The notes beneath the pieces are model-generated. The model did no database searches, was not told where the DNA came from, and was given only the letters and a program-made list of their open reading frames with translations. DNA of 64,000 nt from Verrucomicrobiaceae bacterium (GTDB lineage: Bacteria > Verrucomicrobiota > Verrucomicrobiia > Verrucomicrobiales > Verrucomicrobiaceae), in contig JAIXOU010000100.1 of NCBI GenBank assembly GCA_027486585.1, positions 186,001-250,000 of the forward strand. The letters run 5' to 3'. The position numbers and the translations under genes were made by a program. Positions 25,018 to 32,381 of the stretch are shown piece by piece (within the stretch, counting starts at the first letter, position 1; each line of letters begins with the position of its first letter).

Positions 25018-25995
25018 ATGAAGAACCTCACTCAAAACATCCGCTCGATCAGCGGCATCATTGTTTCCCTTGGTCTGCTGCTTGCAGGCTCCATCCAGGA
25101 AGTTTCAGCGCAGGCCGCAGCCAACGCCCCAAAGCTTACTACGACGATTCAGGATCGCGGAAATCCCGGTGCGATCATTCAAGTCAATGGCAGCAATTTA
25201 AATCGTGGTAGCAATGGCCTCACTTGGGCAGGCCAGGCCCCTTACGTCGTTCAGATGACGGGTCAAAATGGACAACCCGTGAACTGCTTCTTCCGATTCG
25301 TCAGCACCGTCCGAATCGATGTCACCATCCCAGCGACGGCCATCAGCAGCCGCATTCGCCTCGTTCAGGGAAACTACACCAGCCTGATCAATCGAAGCAT
25401 TCGTGTGACTCGTGCGATCCCCGCAGGCAAAGGTGTGCTGACGATTGATAACCTGAGCCAATACAACATCCTCGGCCTGCAGCTCAATGGCGTGGAGCAG
25501 TTGCCTGCCAACATTGGCTTTCTGGTCAAGACAGCTGGCGAGCTGACGCTCAATCCAGGGCAGTATCAGGTTCGTGCCACTCTGGGCACCTTTGATCGTA
25601 ACAATCCTTTCTTCTTCTCGCAGCTAACCGTCACTGTCACCAATGGTGGACGCCATTTGATGAGCGTGGCCCGTGTTACCATCGCCCAGTTGATGACCAA
25701 TTTCCGCCCCTCTGGCGATTGGAATTCGGATCTGGTTTTTGGCAACGACAATGCTTTTCACATCCGCTCGGTGCGCTTCAACTCAAATGGCACCTACACC
25801 CTGCGTGAACTCCGTGCTGGCAATGTCGTGGTGAATATCGAAAGCAGCACCTATGCAGAACTCGACTGGCCTGACAACAGCATCGCGCTCACCTTCCGTC
25901 TCGGCAACCGCACGGTTTCGCTCTTCAGTCCTTTTGCCCAGTTTGTATCGACCGTTGGCCGCAATAATCAGAACCTGACTTTGACCCGCCAATAA
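25018..25995 (+). CDS. Secreted IPT/TIG-like domain protein (paralog 1)
   Basis: A 325-residue exported protein. Signal peptide at residues 1-31 (IIVSLGLLLAGSIQEVSA, then QAAA). Residues about 35-130 look like an IPT/TIG immunoglobulin-like fold (PGAIIQVNGSNLNRGSNGLT, then VDVTIPATAISSRIRLVQG-type strands). Two further beta-rich regions follow, with GVLTIDNLSQYNILGLQLNG and a C-terminal WNSDLVFGNDNAFHIRSVRF. No catalytic residues are seen. The downstream gene encodes a protein with the same order of modules, so these are paralogs. They share a leader sequence. It is probably a surface or matrix protein. Confidence 0.75.
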   Translation: MKNLTQNIRSISGIIVSLGLLLAGSIQEVSAQAAANAPKLTTTIQDRGNPGAIIQVNGSNLNRGSNGLTWAGQAPYVVQMTGQNGQPVNCFFRFVSTVRIDVTIPATAISSRIRLVQGNYTSLINRSIRVTRAIPAGKGVLTIDNLSQYNILGLQLNGVEQLPANIGFLVKTAGELTLNPGQYQVRATLGTFDRNNPFFFSQLTVTVTNGGRHLMSVARVTIAQLMTNFRPSGDWNSDLVFGNDNAFHIRSVRFNSNGTYTLRELRAGNVVVNIESSTYAELDWPDNSIALTFRLGNRTVSLFSPFAQFVSTVGRNNQNLTLTRQ

Positions 25996-26013
25996 GAGCA
26001 GCACGCTTCGCGA

Positions 26014-26046
26014 AACCCCTGTTAGCAAGGTCTGGCAGGGGTTTTT
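26014..26046 (+). terminator. Rho-independent terminator
   Basis: An inverted repeat aacccctg / caggggtt, 14-base loop, followed by a run of five T. It sits 18 bases after the stop of the first IPT/TIG gene and separates it from the leader of the second. Confidence 0.75.
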
Positions 26047-26082
26047 GGTCTCTGTCGGAGTGCCTGGAAAAAACTTTTTTCA

Positions 26083-26173
26083 GGAATCTGCGCAAGTTCC
26101 GACAATGACCTGCATCAGCAGAATGAAGGGCGGCAAAGCCGACCACGAAAAACTCAAAAACAAATCCACTGCC
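26083..26173 (+). promoter_or_regulatory. Conserved 5' leader, copy B
   Basis: The second copy of the leader described upstream of the first IPT/TIG gene. Conserved blocks come in the same order and at nearly the same distance from the start codon (88 and 90 bases from aatctgcg to ATG). The hairpin core reads ggcggcaaagccgacc here, so the stem is kept but shorter. Confidence 0.6.
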
Positions 26174-27253
26174 ATGAACTCCGAAACTCAAAACAACGCT
26201 CATCCTGCTACACTGATCCCCATGCTGCTGCTCGCCATCTGGTTCATCTGCCAATCTTATGCGAGTGCTGACGTCATCAACGTCACCGGCCCTGGAGCCC
26301 GCACCGGTCTGCCAGCTGTCTCCTCTTTTGTGCCTGCGAATGCGGCGGTCGGTGACAGCGTGTATGCCAACCTGGATTACTCAACTGTAACGGTCGATCA
26401 CAAGACCGTGACAGCCGTCAGGCTGGTGGCTGCGGATGGCAGCGCCGTGTCTGCTCCCGCCACCGTGCATGGAGATCGCCTCATCGAGTTCCGCATCCCT
26501 TCGGGGGCGGTGTCTGGAAATGTGACGATGGCTGGTGGGGATGGCTCGACACGATCAAGTGGTCTGTCGATCTCAGTGATCCCGCCGACGCTCCGTGCCC
26601 GAGGTGTCGTGCTGGTGAATAAATCACAATTCAGCATTGGCCGTGTTGTCAGCGGAACCCAGACGTTTATTCCCTCCAGTCGCGTGCTGGGGATTGCCAA
26701 AGGCAGTGCTTTCTTCATCTCTGCCACACTGAGCGCCACGGTGGCAAAGCCATTCGACATCAGCCTTGTGAATCAAAGTTTCATCGAGCCAATGACGCTC
26801 TTTACGCAGAGTGAGTCTGTGCGTCTCTTCAAACTGCCTGGCCGTTCGCTGCCTGTCAGCAACAACGTCACGCTCACCATCGAACCTGTTACCGTGGCGG
26901 AAGCTCTTGGTGCTACCTCGTCCAACGCCAACTGGAAGATTCTTCAGCGCGGTCTGAATCGCAGCATGGTGGTCACACCCGAAGGCAGTGTCAGATTGAA
27001 TGATGCCATTTTCGGAGGCAATCCGAACCGCAGCTTTCAAATCGAGGAGATTGCTTGGAATGAGTCGAATGGCAGTGTCACCTTTGCGCTTCGTGATGGT
27101 CCGGCACGTGTCGGTAGCATCATCACTCTTTATCCGCCTTATGATGCACTGAGCTGCAATCGTCTGGGCCATTTCAACAGCAGCGATGAAAGGGATGTCT
27201 TTCTTGCTCCCGCTGATTTCGAGGCCAACCCGATTCTGGCGCGCCGTCGGTAA
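26174..27253 (+). CDS. Secreted IPT/TIG-like domain protein (paralog 2)
   Basis: A 359-residue exported protein. The ATG at 26174 matches the position of the first paralog's start relative to the leader and begins a signal (LIPMLLLAIWFICQSYASA). Residues about 35-140 form an IPT/TIG-like domain (GDSVYANLDYSTVTVDHKTV, then IEFRIPSGAVSGNVTM). The middle resembles its paralog (RGVVLVNKSQFSIGRVVSGT). The C-terminal domain carries ANWKILQRGLNRSMVVTPEG and IEEIAWNESNGSVTFALRDG, again parallel to the WNSDLVFGN... region of the first. Overall similarity is low but collinear, which implies an old tandem duplication. The function is unknown; surface adhesion or glycan contact is a guess. Confidence 0.72.
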   Translation: MNSETQNNAHPATLIPMLLLAIWFICQSYASADVINVTGPGARTGLPAVSSFVPANAAVGDSVYANLDYSTVTVDHKTVTAVRLVAADGSAVSAPATVHGDRLIEFRIPSGAVSGNVTMAGGDGSTRSSGLSISVIPPTLRARGVVLVNKSQFSIGRVVSGTQTFIPSSRVLGIAKGSAFFISATLSATVAKPFDISLVNQSFIEPMTLFTQSESVRLFKLPGRSLPVSNNVTLTIEPVTVAEALGATSSNANWKILQRGLNRSMVVTPEGSVRLNDAIFGGNPNRSFQIEEIAWNESNGSVTFALRDGPARVGSIITLYPPYDALSCNRLGHFNSSDERDVFLAPADFEANPILARRR

Positions 27254-27279
27254 AACATAAGATCTGGCGGCTCGTCCTT

Positions 27280-27313
27280 AACACCTCGCTCACATTTTGG
27301 GCGGGGTGTTTTG
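27280..27313 (+). terminator. Rho-independent terminator
   Basis: acacctcgc ... gcggggtgt stem (one mismatch) followed by TTTT, 27 bases after the second IPT/TIG gene. It marks the end of that transcription unit and the start of the disturbed 27.4-29.4 kb region. Confidence 0.7.
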
Positions 27314-27472
27314 TGCTTCATGGAGGTCTGTTACAGTTCTCATCCGGCAGCAGATAACTTGTCTGGGTCCAAGTGGAGAAGAGTTGCCTTAGCTGGCCGT
27401 ATTTTCCTACAAAGGGCGCAGAAAGTCGTCCTTTGATAATCTAGGCTTGTTTGCCTGACGAGAGACCGGGGG

Positions 27473-27780
27473 TCTTCACGGGCTAGGGCACGCGTCTCAG
27501 GAGGCAAGGCGTGGCGCGCGAGATCCTCGCCAGCGGAGAGATTGATGCGTGTCGGGACAGCGCATGGTGGGGAGAAAATCGTTGATCCAATCGTGATTCA
27601 TGAGTGTTAGCGGATCTGGCCGGAGCCATCGACGAGGTATTTATAACTGCAAAGTTCTGCCAAGCCCATGGGGCCGCGGGCGTGGAGCTTGTCGGTGCTG
27701 ATGCCGATCTCGGCTCCGAACCCAAACTTGCCGCCGTCATTGAAGCGGGTGCTGGCATTGTGCATGACCACGGCGCTGTC
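27473..27780 (-). pseudogene. Duplicated trm112-like/proA junction (truncated copy)
   Basis: A direct copy of the sequence at about 29259-29575. It holds the last 58 codons of proA, stop at 27607, still in frame and about 97% identical by eye. Next to it is the 5' part of the trm112-like gene (ATG at 27601), with an 8-base deletion that shifts its frame, and no 3' end. Because it lacks the rest of proA and any start, it cannot encode the enzyme. The copy lies on one side of the Xre/RES module and the intact genes on the other, which suggests that the duplication came with, or flanks, that insertion. Confidence 0.85.
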
Positions 27781-27879
27781 TGTGTGAGGCAGCTGGCTCA
27801 AGAGTTCCGCCAATGTCAGGGGGAATCTCCGGTCGTTGCTGGCTTAATGAGTGGTCTGCATAGTCAGCGATTGACCTTC

Positions 27880-27893
27880 GTCTCAGGTGAGAC
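27880..27893 (+). promoter_or_regulatory. Candidate operator of the Xre/RES module
   Basis: A perfect 6-bp inverted repeat gtctca-gg-tgagac lies 15 bases before the antitoxin start. Xre-type antitoxins usually repress their own operon through such palindromes. Assignment by position and symmetry only. Confidence 0.5.
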
Positions 27894-27908
27894 TAAAAAT
27901 TGAATCAA

Positions 27909-28439
27909 ATGGGAACATCAATCACCAAGCCAAAATCAAAGGCTGTCGCCCCACGGGCGGTCATTCGCCGTAAACTTCGAAAAGCCGTAATCGCGGAGCT
28001 GTCCGGTGCAGGCGTGGTCAAGTTCTGTGTTCAAGGATCAGCGGCTTCATCCACTGCGATCAAATTCACACCCTCGAAGCTTATTGAGGCGCTTCAGTTG
28101 GGCCTGCCTTTCCAGGAGCTTCAGGTCTTGCAGACAAGTCTCGCGGTGCCGTCCGAGAAGCTGGCCTCGATGCTAGGTATTTCCAAAGCCACGTTCCACC
28201 GGAGCAAAGGAGCGGCCAGCAGGCTGAATTCCGCCGTGTCGGATCGCGTGGTCAGGTATGCCAGACTCCTGGGCTTTGCGGTGAAGGTCTTTGGCAACTT
28301 GGAGGATGCCAAGCTGTGGCTAAACGCACCGCAGTTCGGCCTCGGCGGTGCAGTGCCGCTGGAGTATGCAAAAACGGAGATCGGGGCACGCGAGGTGGAG
28401 AACCTCCTGGGCCGCATTCAATACGGAGTCTATTCATGA
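27909..28439 (+). CDS. Xre/MbcA/ParS-type antitoxin
   Basis: A 176-residue protein. The ATG at 27909 is favoured over a TTG three codons upstream. After a basic N-terminal tail it has a helix-turn-helix-like region (LQTSLAVPSEKLASMLGISK, then ATFHRSKGAASRLN). The C-terminal DUF2384 (MbcA/ParS toxin-binding) domain follows, with the marks RVVRYARLLGFAVKVFGNLE, DAKLWLNAPQFGLGGAVPLE and an ending in EVENLLGRIQYGVYS. This is the antitoxin of a RES-type toxin-antitoxin system: it binds the RES toxin and represses the operon. The stop overlaps the toxin start by ATGA. Confidence 0.92.
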   Translation: MGTSITKPKSKAVAPRAVIRRKLRKAVIAELSGAGVVKFCVQGSAASSTAIKFTPSKLIEALQLGLPFQELQVLQTSLAVPSEKLASMLGISKATFHRSKGAASRLNSAVSDRVVRYARLLGFAVKVFGNLEDAKLWLNAPQFGLGGAVPLEYAKTEIGAREVENLLGRIQYGVYS

Positions 28440-28900
28440 TCCGCACGGGATGGCGCATCGTTCCTGAGGAACTGGCCGCCAACGCCTTTGATGGCGAGGG
28501 TGCGCGGCTCTTCGGTGGTCGTTGGAATTCCATCGGCATGCCCATGGTCTATGCTGCCGAGCACCTTTCGTTGGCCGCTCTGGAGGTCCGCGTCCACATC
28601 GACCGCACAAGCCTGAAGAAGCGCTACAAGTGCATCACTTTTGAGTTTGATGAGCGTCTGATGAAGGCCCTCCCTGCCGCGTCGCTACCAAAGCACTGGC
28701 AGCAGGAGCCACCATCGCCCTCTTTACAGGCCGTCGGCGATCACTGGCTTGCCTCTGCGGATTCCGTCATCCTCGCCGTCCCCAGCGTCATCATTCCTGC
28801 CGAGTACAACTTTCTGCTCAATCCTCGCCATCCTGATTTTAAGAAGGTGAAGCTTGGGAAACCCAGGGACTTCAGTTTCGACTACCGCCTTTTCCAATGA
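28436..28900 (+). CDS. RES-domain toxin
   Basis: A 154-residue toxin of the RES family; known members (for example MbcT) destroy NAD+, arresting growth. The family signature is complete: R in IRTGWRIV, the GARLFGGRWNSIGMPMVYAA segment with the conserved arginine, glycine and tyrosine, EHLSLAALEVRVHID with the glutamate, and C-terminal VIIPAEYNFLLNPRHPDFKK. The name comes from the conserved R, E and S, all visible. It is translationally coupled to the antitoxin upstream. Length fits the family, and nothing suggests inactivation. Confidence 0.93.
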   Translation: MIRTGWRIVPEELAANAFDGEGARLFGGRWNSIGMPMVYAAEHLSLAALEVRVHIDRTSLKKRYKCITFEFDERLMKALPAASLPKHWQQEPPSPSLQAVGDHWLASADSVILAVPSVIIPAEYNFLLNPRHPDFKKVKLGKPRDFSFDYRLFQ

Positions 28901-29002
28901 TGCCTCCAAGTCGCGTGATGCCCGCCATGGAGACCGTCCAGCCCACCCCCACGTGGGCTACTCTTCTGTTCTTCGACTTCACGGGCTGGAAGCACATGGG
29001 AG

Positions 29003-29098
29003 GAGAGATGGAGAGAAGGAGAGAAGGAGAGAAGGAGAGAAGGAGAGATGGAGAGATGGAGAGATGGAGAGATGGAGAGATGGAGAGATGGAGAGATG
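29003..29098. repeat. 8-bp microsatellite, 12 copies
   Basis: Twelve perfect-phase 8-base units: one gagagatg, four gagagaag, then seven gagagatg. It lies about 100 bases after the toxin gene and 100 bases before the 3' end of the trm112-like gene. Two unit types in blocks point to slippage growth. It has stop-free frames, but they are repeats and not a gene. Confidence 0.9.
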
Positions 29099-29123
29099 AT
29101 CTCTGATCCCTGACCTCTGATCT

Positions 29124-29145
29124 TCCTCCTTCGCTCGTCGAGCTT
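29124..29145 (-). repeat. Third copy of the 22-bp dispersed repeat
   Basis: cctccttcgctcgtcgagct here is the reverse complement of the repeat found twice near 10.34 kb, with a single base change (g for a). On the minus strand it is followed by a gatcagaggtcagggatcag stretch and then the microsatellite; the 10.3-kb copies are also followed by GA-rich sequence with gtcagagg. Confidence 0.65.
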
Positions 29146-29200
29146 TCGGATTGGGGGCCTGGGGCACAGGGTGGTGTGCCGATGGTGATCTTGGGTAGCT

Positions 29201-29395
29201 TTAAGCTTCGGGCAGCAGGATGGGGATGCCTGCATCAATGGGAAAGAGGCTCGAACCATCTTCGCGGGCTAGGGCACGTGTCTCAGGAGGCAAGGCGTGG
29301 CGCGCGAGATCCTCGGCGGTGGCCCAGCGGAGAGACTGATGCGTGTCGGGACAGCGCATGGTGGGTAGGAAATCGTTGATCCAATCGAGGTTCAT
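29201..29395 (-). CDS. Trm112-like small protein (COG2835/YcaR type)
   Basis: A 64-residue protein. The ATG at 29395 is 5 bases after the proA stop (TAA at 29403-29401) and gives the family opening MNLDWINDFLPTMRCPDTHQ. The end LFPIDAGIPILLPEA is the hallmark of the family. A longer start inside proA is unlikely. Members resemble the methyltransferase-activating Trm112 zinc proteins, but this one keeps only one cysteine (Cys15), so it probably binds no zinc. It is coupled to proA. One truncated direct copy lies at 27.5 kb and one decayed copy at 18.7 kb. Confidence 0.85.
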   Translation of the reverse strand: MNLDWINDFLPTMRCPDTHQSLRWATAEDLARHALPPETRALAREDGSSLFPIDAGIPILLPEA

Positions 29396-29400
29396 GAGTG

Positions 29401-30666
29401 TTAGCGGATCTGGCCGGAGCCATCGACAAGGTATTTGTAACTGCAAAGTTCTGCCAAGCCCATGGGGCCGCGGGCGTGGAGCTTGTCGGTGCTGATGCCG
29501 ATCTCGGCTCCGAAACCGAACTCGCCGCCGTCATTGAAGCGGGTGCTGGCATTGTGCATGACCACGGCGCTGTCGATCTCATGCTGGAAACGCTCAGCCG
29601 CAGCGCGGTCGGCGGTGATGATGCTGTCGGTGTGATGCGAGCCGTAGTGATTGATGTGAGTGATGGCCTCATCGAGATCGGCGACTGTTTTGGCCGATAA
29701 AATTAGGTCCAGCCACTCGGTGCTCCAGTCCTGTTCGGTGGCAGGGATGGACTCGACACCCAAGAGGGACTGAGCCTCTGGGTCGGCGTGAATTTGAACG
29801 CCGGCTGCTTTTAAACGCTGGCCGATGCGTGGATAAAAGCTGGCGGCGATCTCGCGATTCACGAGGATGGTTTCGAGCGCATTGCAGACGCCTGGTTTTT
29901 GGGTCTTGGCATTGACGATGATCTGGGCAGCCATCTCCTGATCGGCATCTGCGGCGACATAGACATGGCAGACGCCGTCGTAGTGCTTGATCACAGGCAT
30001 GCGAGCCGTGGCTACGACTTTTTCAATCAGGCCTTTGCCCCCACGTGGGATGATGAGATCCAGATACTGGTCCATCTTGGCCATGTGCTCGACACTGGCG
30101 CGGTCGGTGAAAGGAATGAGCTGCACGCTATCGGCAGGCAGCCCAGCCCGCTCACCACCGGCTTGCAGGGCAGCGGCTAAGGCAACATTGGAGTCGATGG
30201 CCTCGCTGCCGCCACGCAGCAGGGTGGCGTTGCCGGTTTTGAAGCAGAGGCTGGCGGCATCGGTGGTGACATTGGGCCGGGATTCAAAAATGATGCCGAT
30301 GACGCCGATGGGTACCCGCTTCTTGGTGATGTGCAGGCCGTTTGGACGGCTCCAATCGGTGAGCACCTCGCCCACGGGATCAGGTAGAGCGGCGACTTCG
30401 CGGACGGCATCGGCCACCGCTTTGAGTCGCTTCGGGTCCAACGTCAGACGATCCATCATGGCTTTGGACAGGCCGTTCTGGGTCGCGCGGGCCAGGTCCT
30501 TGGCATTGGCCTCTAGAATCAGTGTTTGGCGTGCTTCAATTTCATCAGCCATGGCCAAAAGAATGGCGTTTTTTTGAGCCGTGCTCAGCTTGACGAGTTC
30601 GCGCGAAGCAGCGCGAGCTTTGCGTCCCATCTCCAGGATGGCGGATTGAATATCAGTGTCAGTCAT
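29401..30666 (-). CDS. proA: Glutamate-5-semialdehyde dehydrogenase (gamma-glutamyl phosphate reductase)
   Basis: A 421-residue enzyme of proline synthesis that reduces gamma-glutamyl phosphate to glutamate-5-semialdehyde with NADPH. Length and sequence are typical. Visible marks are ESRPNVTTDAASLCFKTGNA, LRGGSEAIDSN, LIIPRGGKGLIEKV and KTQKPGVCNALETILVN with the catalytic cysteine. The C-terminus has [20 protein letters not shown]. proB is not next to it. The gene is followed closely by the trm112-like gene and preceded by two ABC permease genes. Its last 58 codons are duplicated near 27.7 kb. Confidence 0.97.
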   Translation of the reverse strand: MTDTDIQSAILEMGRKARAASRELVKLSTAQKNAILLAMADEIEARQTLILEANAKDLARATQNGLSKAMMDRLTLDPKRLKAVADAVREVAALPDPVGEVLTDWSRPNGLHITKKRVPIGVIGIIFESRPNVTTDAASLCFKTGNATLLRGGSEAIDSNVALAAALQAGGERAGLPADSVQLIPFTDRASVEHMAKMDQYLDLIIPRGGKGLIEKVVATARMPVIKHYDGVCHVYVAADADQEMAAQIIVNAKTQKPGVCNALETILVNREIAASFYPRIGQRLKAAGVQIHADPEAQSLLGVESIPATEQDWSTEWLDLILSAKTVADLDEAITHINHYGSHHTDSIITADRAAAERFQHEIDSAVVMHNASTRFNDGGEFGFGAEIGISTDKLHARGPMGLAELCSYKYLVDGSGQIR

Positions 30667-30678
30667 GTCTTGGATACG

Positions 30679-31458
30679 TCATGCCCTTCGATTCCGCCTC
30701 TGCAAACGGAAACTCACGGTCGCGAGCAAGAAGGTGCTGGCGATCATGAGGGTGCTCAGAGCATTGATCATGGGCAGGCTGCGGCTGGTTTTCATCATGC
30801 TGGCCACACGCAGGGGCAGGGTGGTGGTGCCAGGACCCGAGACAAAAAAGGTGATGACGTAGTCGTCGATGGAAAGCGTGAAGGCCAACAGTCCCCCGGC
30901 CAGAATGCCCGGCAGTAGCAGGGGGAGAAGCACGCGCCGCATGGCCTGCCAGCGTGAGGCTCCCAGATCGCGAGCTGCCTCCAGCAGCGTGAAATCAAAG
31001 TCCTGCAGTCGAGCCAGCACGGTCATGGTGACATAACTGAGGCAAAAGGTCGTGTGGGCGATCCATAAGGTCAGCATCCCTGTTTCCACCCCCAAGGCGA
31101 CAAACATGGCGAGTAAGGACATGCCCATCAAAATGTCCGGTAAGGCTAGAGGCAGCGTGACCAGGGTTTGATGCGTGGTTTGGAGCCAGGAGCGGTAGCG
31201 GTGCAGGGCGAGGGCGGCCAGGGTGCCCAGTATGACGGCAGCTAGCGTGGCACAGGTCGCGACTTGAAGGGTGATGAGCATCGATTCCCAGACCTCATCG
31301 GCTGCCCAGAGCTTTTCATACCATTTGAAGGTGAAGCCTTCCCACGAACCTCCGAAGCGTGAGGCGTTGAACGAATTTACGACAAGAACGACCAGCGGTG
31401 CATGCAAAAATAGCAGCACCACTGCTGTGATCATGAGTGGCAGGCGGGACCGTTTCAT
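30679..31458 (-). CDS. potC: Spermidine/putrescine-type ABC permease (PotC-like)
   Basis: A 259-residue inner-membrane permease with about six helices. The ATG at 31458 overlaps the stop of the upstream permease (ATGA) and begins the first helix (LPLMITAVVLLFLHAPLVVL). The EAA loop that docks the ATPase is clear (EAARDLGASRWQAMRRVLLP). FTLSIDDYVITFFVSGPGT is the typical PotC strand for polyamine or related importers. The ATPase (PotA) and binding protein (PotD) are not seen in the window. The substrate is inferred from family only. Confidence 0.88.
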   Translation of the reverse strand: MKRSRLPLMITAVVLLFLHAPLVVLVVNSFNASRFGGSWEGFTFKWYEKLWAADEVWESMLITLQVATCATLAAVILGTLAALALHRYRSWLQTTHQTLVTLPLALPDILMGMSLLAMFVALGVETGMLTLWIAHTTFCLSYVTMTVLARLQDFDFTLLEAARDLGASRWQAMRRVLLPLLLPGILAGGLLAFTLSIDDYVITFFVSGPGTTTLPLRVASMMKTSRSLPMINALSTLMIASTFLLATVSFRLQRRNRRA

Positions 31459-32327
31459 GACCTGTAGGTGCGTTTGCTGAAGCGCGACGATGAGCGTTCC
31501 CTGAAAAGCAGTTTGGCGAGAGTTCCCACGGTCAATACGGTCAGCAGTAAGGCACCTGCTAATGCGCAAGCCAGAGGCAGGTTCCGATCCGAAAAGGCGC
31601 GCTGGACGATCTTGTTTCCCAGCATCTCATCAGCCGTGCCACCGATGAATTGAGGGATCACATACTGCCCAAGCGAGCAGACAAAGACGATGAGCGCGGC
31701 GGAAACGATGCCTTGTCTCACGCCTGGCAGGAACACTTTTCGAAAGGCCTGCCAGCCGCTGGCACCTAGATCACGGGCGGCATCGATGAGTCTGAAATCG
31801 AATTTTTCGGCAGCGGCGTAGAGTGGTAGAATGGCAAAGGGCAGCTGGGTGTAGATCATTACCAGCAAGACCGCTGCGGCATGATTGAGCAGGAAGGTTT
31901 CTTCATTCACGACATGCAACCAGAGCAGCATTTGTTTCACCGGTCCTTCGGGATGCAGCAGAGATCTCCAGGCGAAGATGCGGATGAGGAAGTTGGTCAG
32001 AAACGGCAGCACCACGAGCAGCAGTAGCGCATTCCGCCAGCGGGGCGTCAGTTTGGCTAAATGCCAACTCATGGGCAAAGCCAGAGCTAGGCAGAAAAGG
32101 GTCGTGAGGCTGCTGATCCACAGCGTGCGCCAAATCATGGGTAGGTAAAGAGGGTCGGCCAGAGCCAGCACCGTCTCTAGTGTCCACCCATCCGCCACAC
32201 CGCCGCGAAGATCACTCACATGAAAGGCGATGGTGAGTGTGAGTAATGCCGGTAAAGCAAAGAATAGGATCAGCCACCCCAGCGAAGGGAGCGTGAAAAT
32301 GAATTCCTGTCGATGAGGTTTTGGCAT
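31455..32327 (-). CDS. potB: Spermidine/putrescine-type ABC permease (PotB-like)
   Basis: A 290-residue inner-membrane permease with about six helices, partner of the adjacent PotC-like protein. The start at 32327 is preferred to an ATG 10 codons upstream. An EAA loop is present (DAARDLGASGWQAFRKVFLP) and the end SLGQYVIPQFIGGTADEMLG is typical of PotB. The overlap with the next gene (ATGA) implies stoichiometric translation. The 54-base gap to the DUF4407 gene could hold a promoter, but none is clear. Missing ATPase and binding protein must be elsewhere in the genome or in a broken operon. Confidence 0.88.
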   Translation of the reverse strand: MPKPHRQEFIFTLPSLGWLILFFALPALLTLTIAFHVSDLRGGVADGWTLETVLALADPLYLPMIWRTLWISSLTTLFCLALALPMSWHLAKLTPRWRNALLLLVVLPFLTNFLIRIFAWRSLLHPEGPVKQMLLWLHVVNEETFLLNHAAAVLLVMIYTQLPFAILPLYAAAEKFDFRLIDAARDLGASGWQAFRKVFLPGVRQGIVSAALIVFVCSLGQYVIPQFIGGTADEMLGNKIVQRAFSDRNLPLACALAGALLLTVLTVGTLAKLLFRERSSSRFSKRTYRS

Positions 32328-32381
32328 CGTCCTGCGGGAGCAAGCTCTTGAGTTCAAATCAGCCTGCGTGGCTTCAATGCC

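Noticed and set aside
24105-25031. Minus-strand frame of 308 codons
   Set aside because: Mostly antisense to the DUF1549/DUF1553 gene and it crosses the leader of the next gene; Leu/Gly-rich shadow without recognisable domain.
24929-26173. Leader hairpin taken for a cyclic-di-GMP (GEMM) riboswitch because of the gcaaagcc-like core
   Set aside because: The other conserved GEMM elements (the cgcacaggg-type 5' block and receptor loop) are not present at the right places. Left as an unidentified leader.
27604-27903. Plus-strand frame over the duplicated proA fragment
   Set aside because: The same frame appears over intact proA at 29.4 kb, antisense to it, so it is a shadow of the real gene.
28979-29106. 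Open frames through the GA microsatellite on both strands
   Set aside because: They arise only because the 8-base unit contains no stop in those frames; the products are repeats such as ERWRDGEM without start context.
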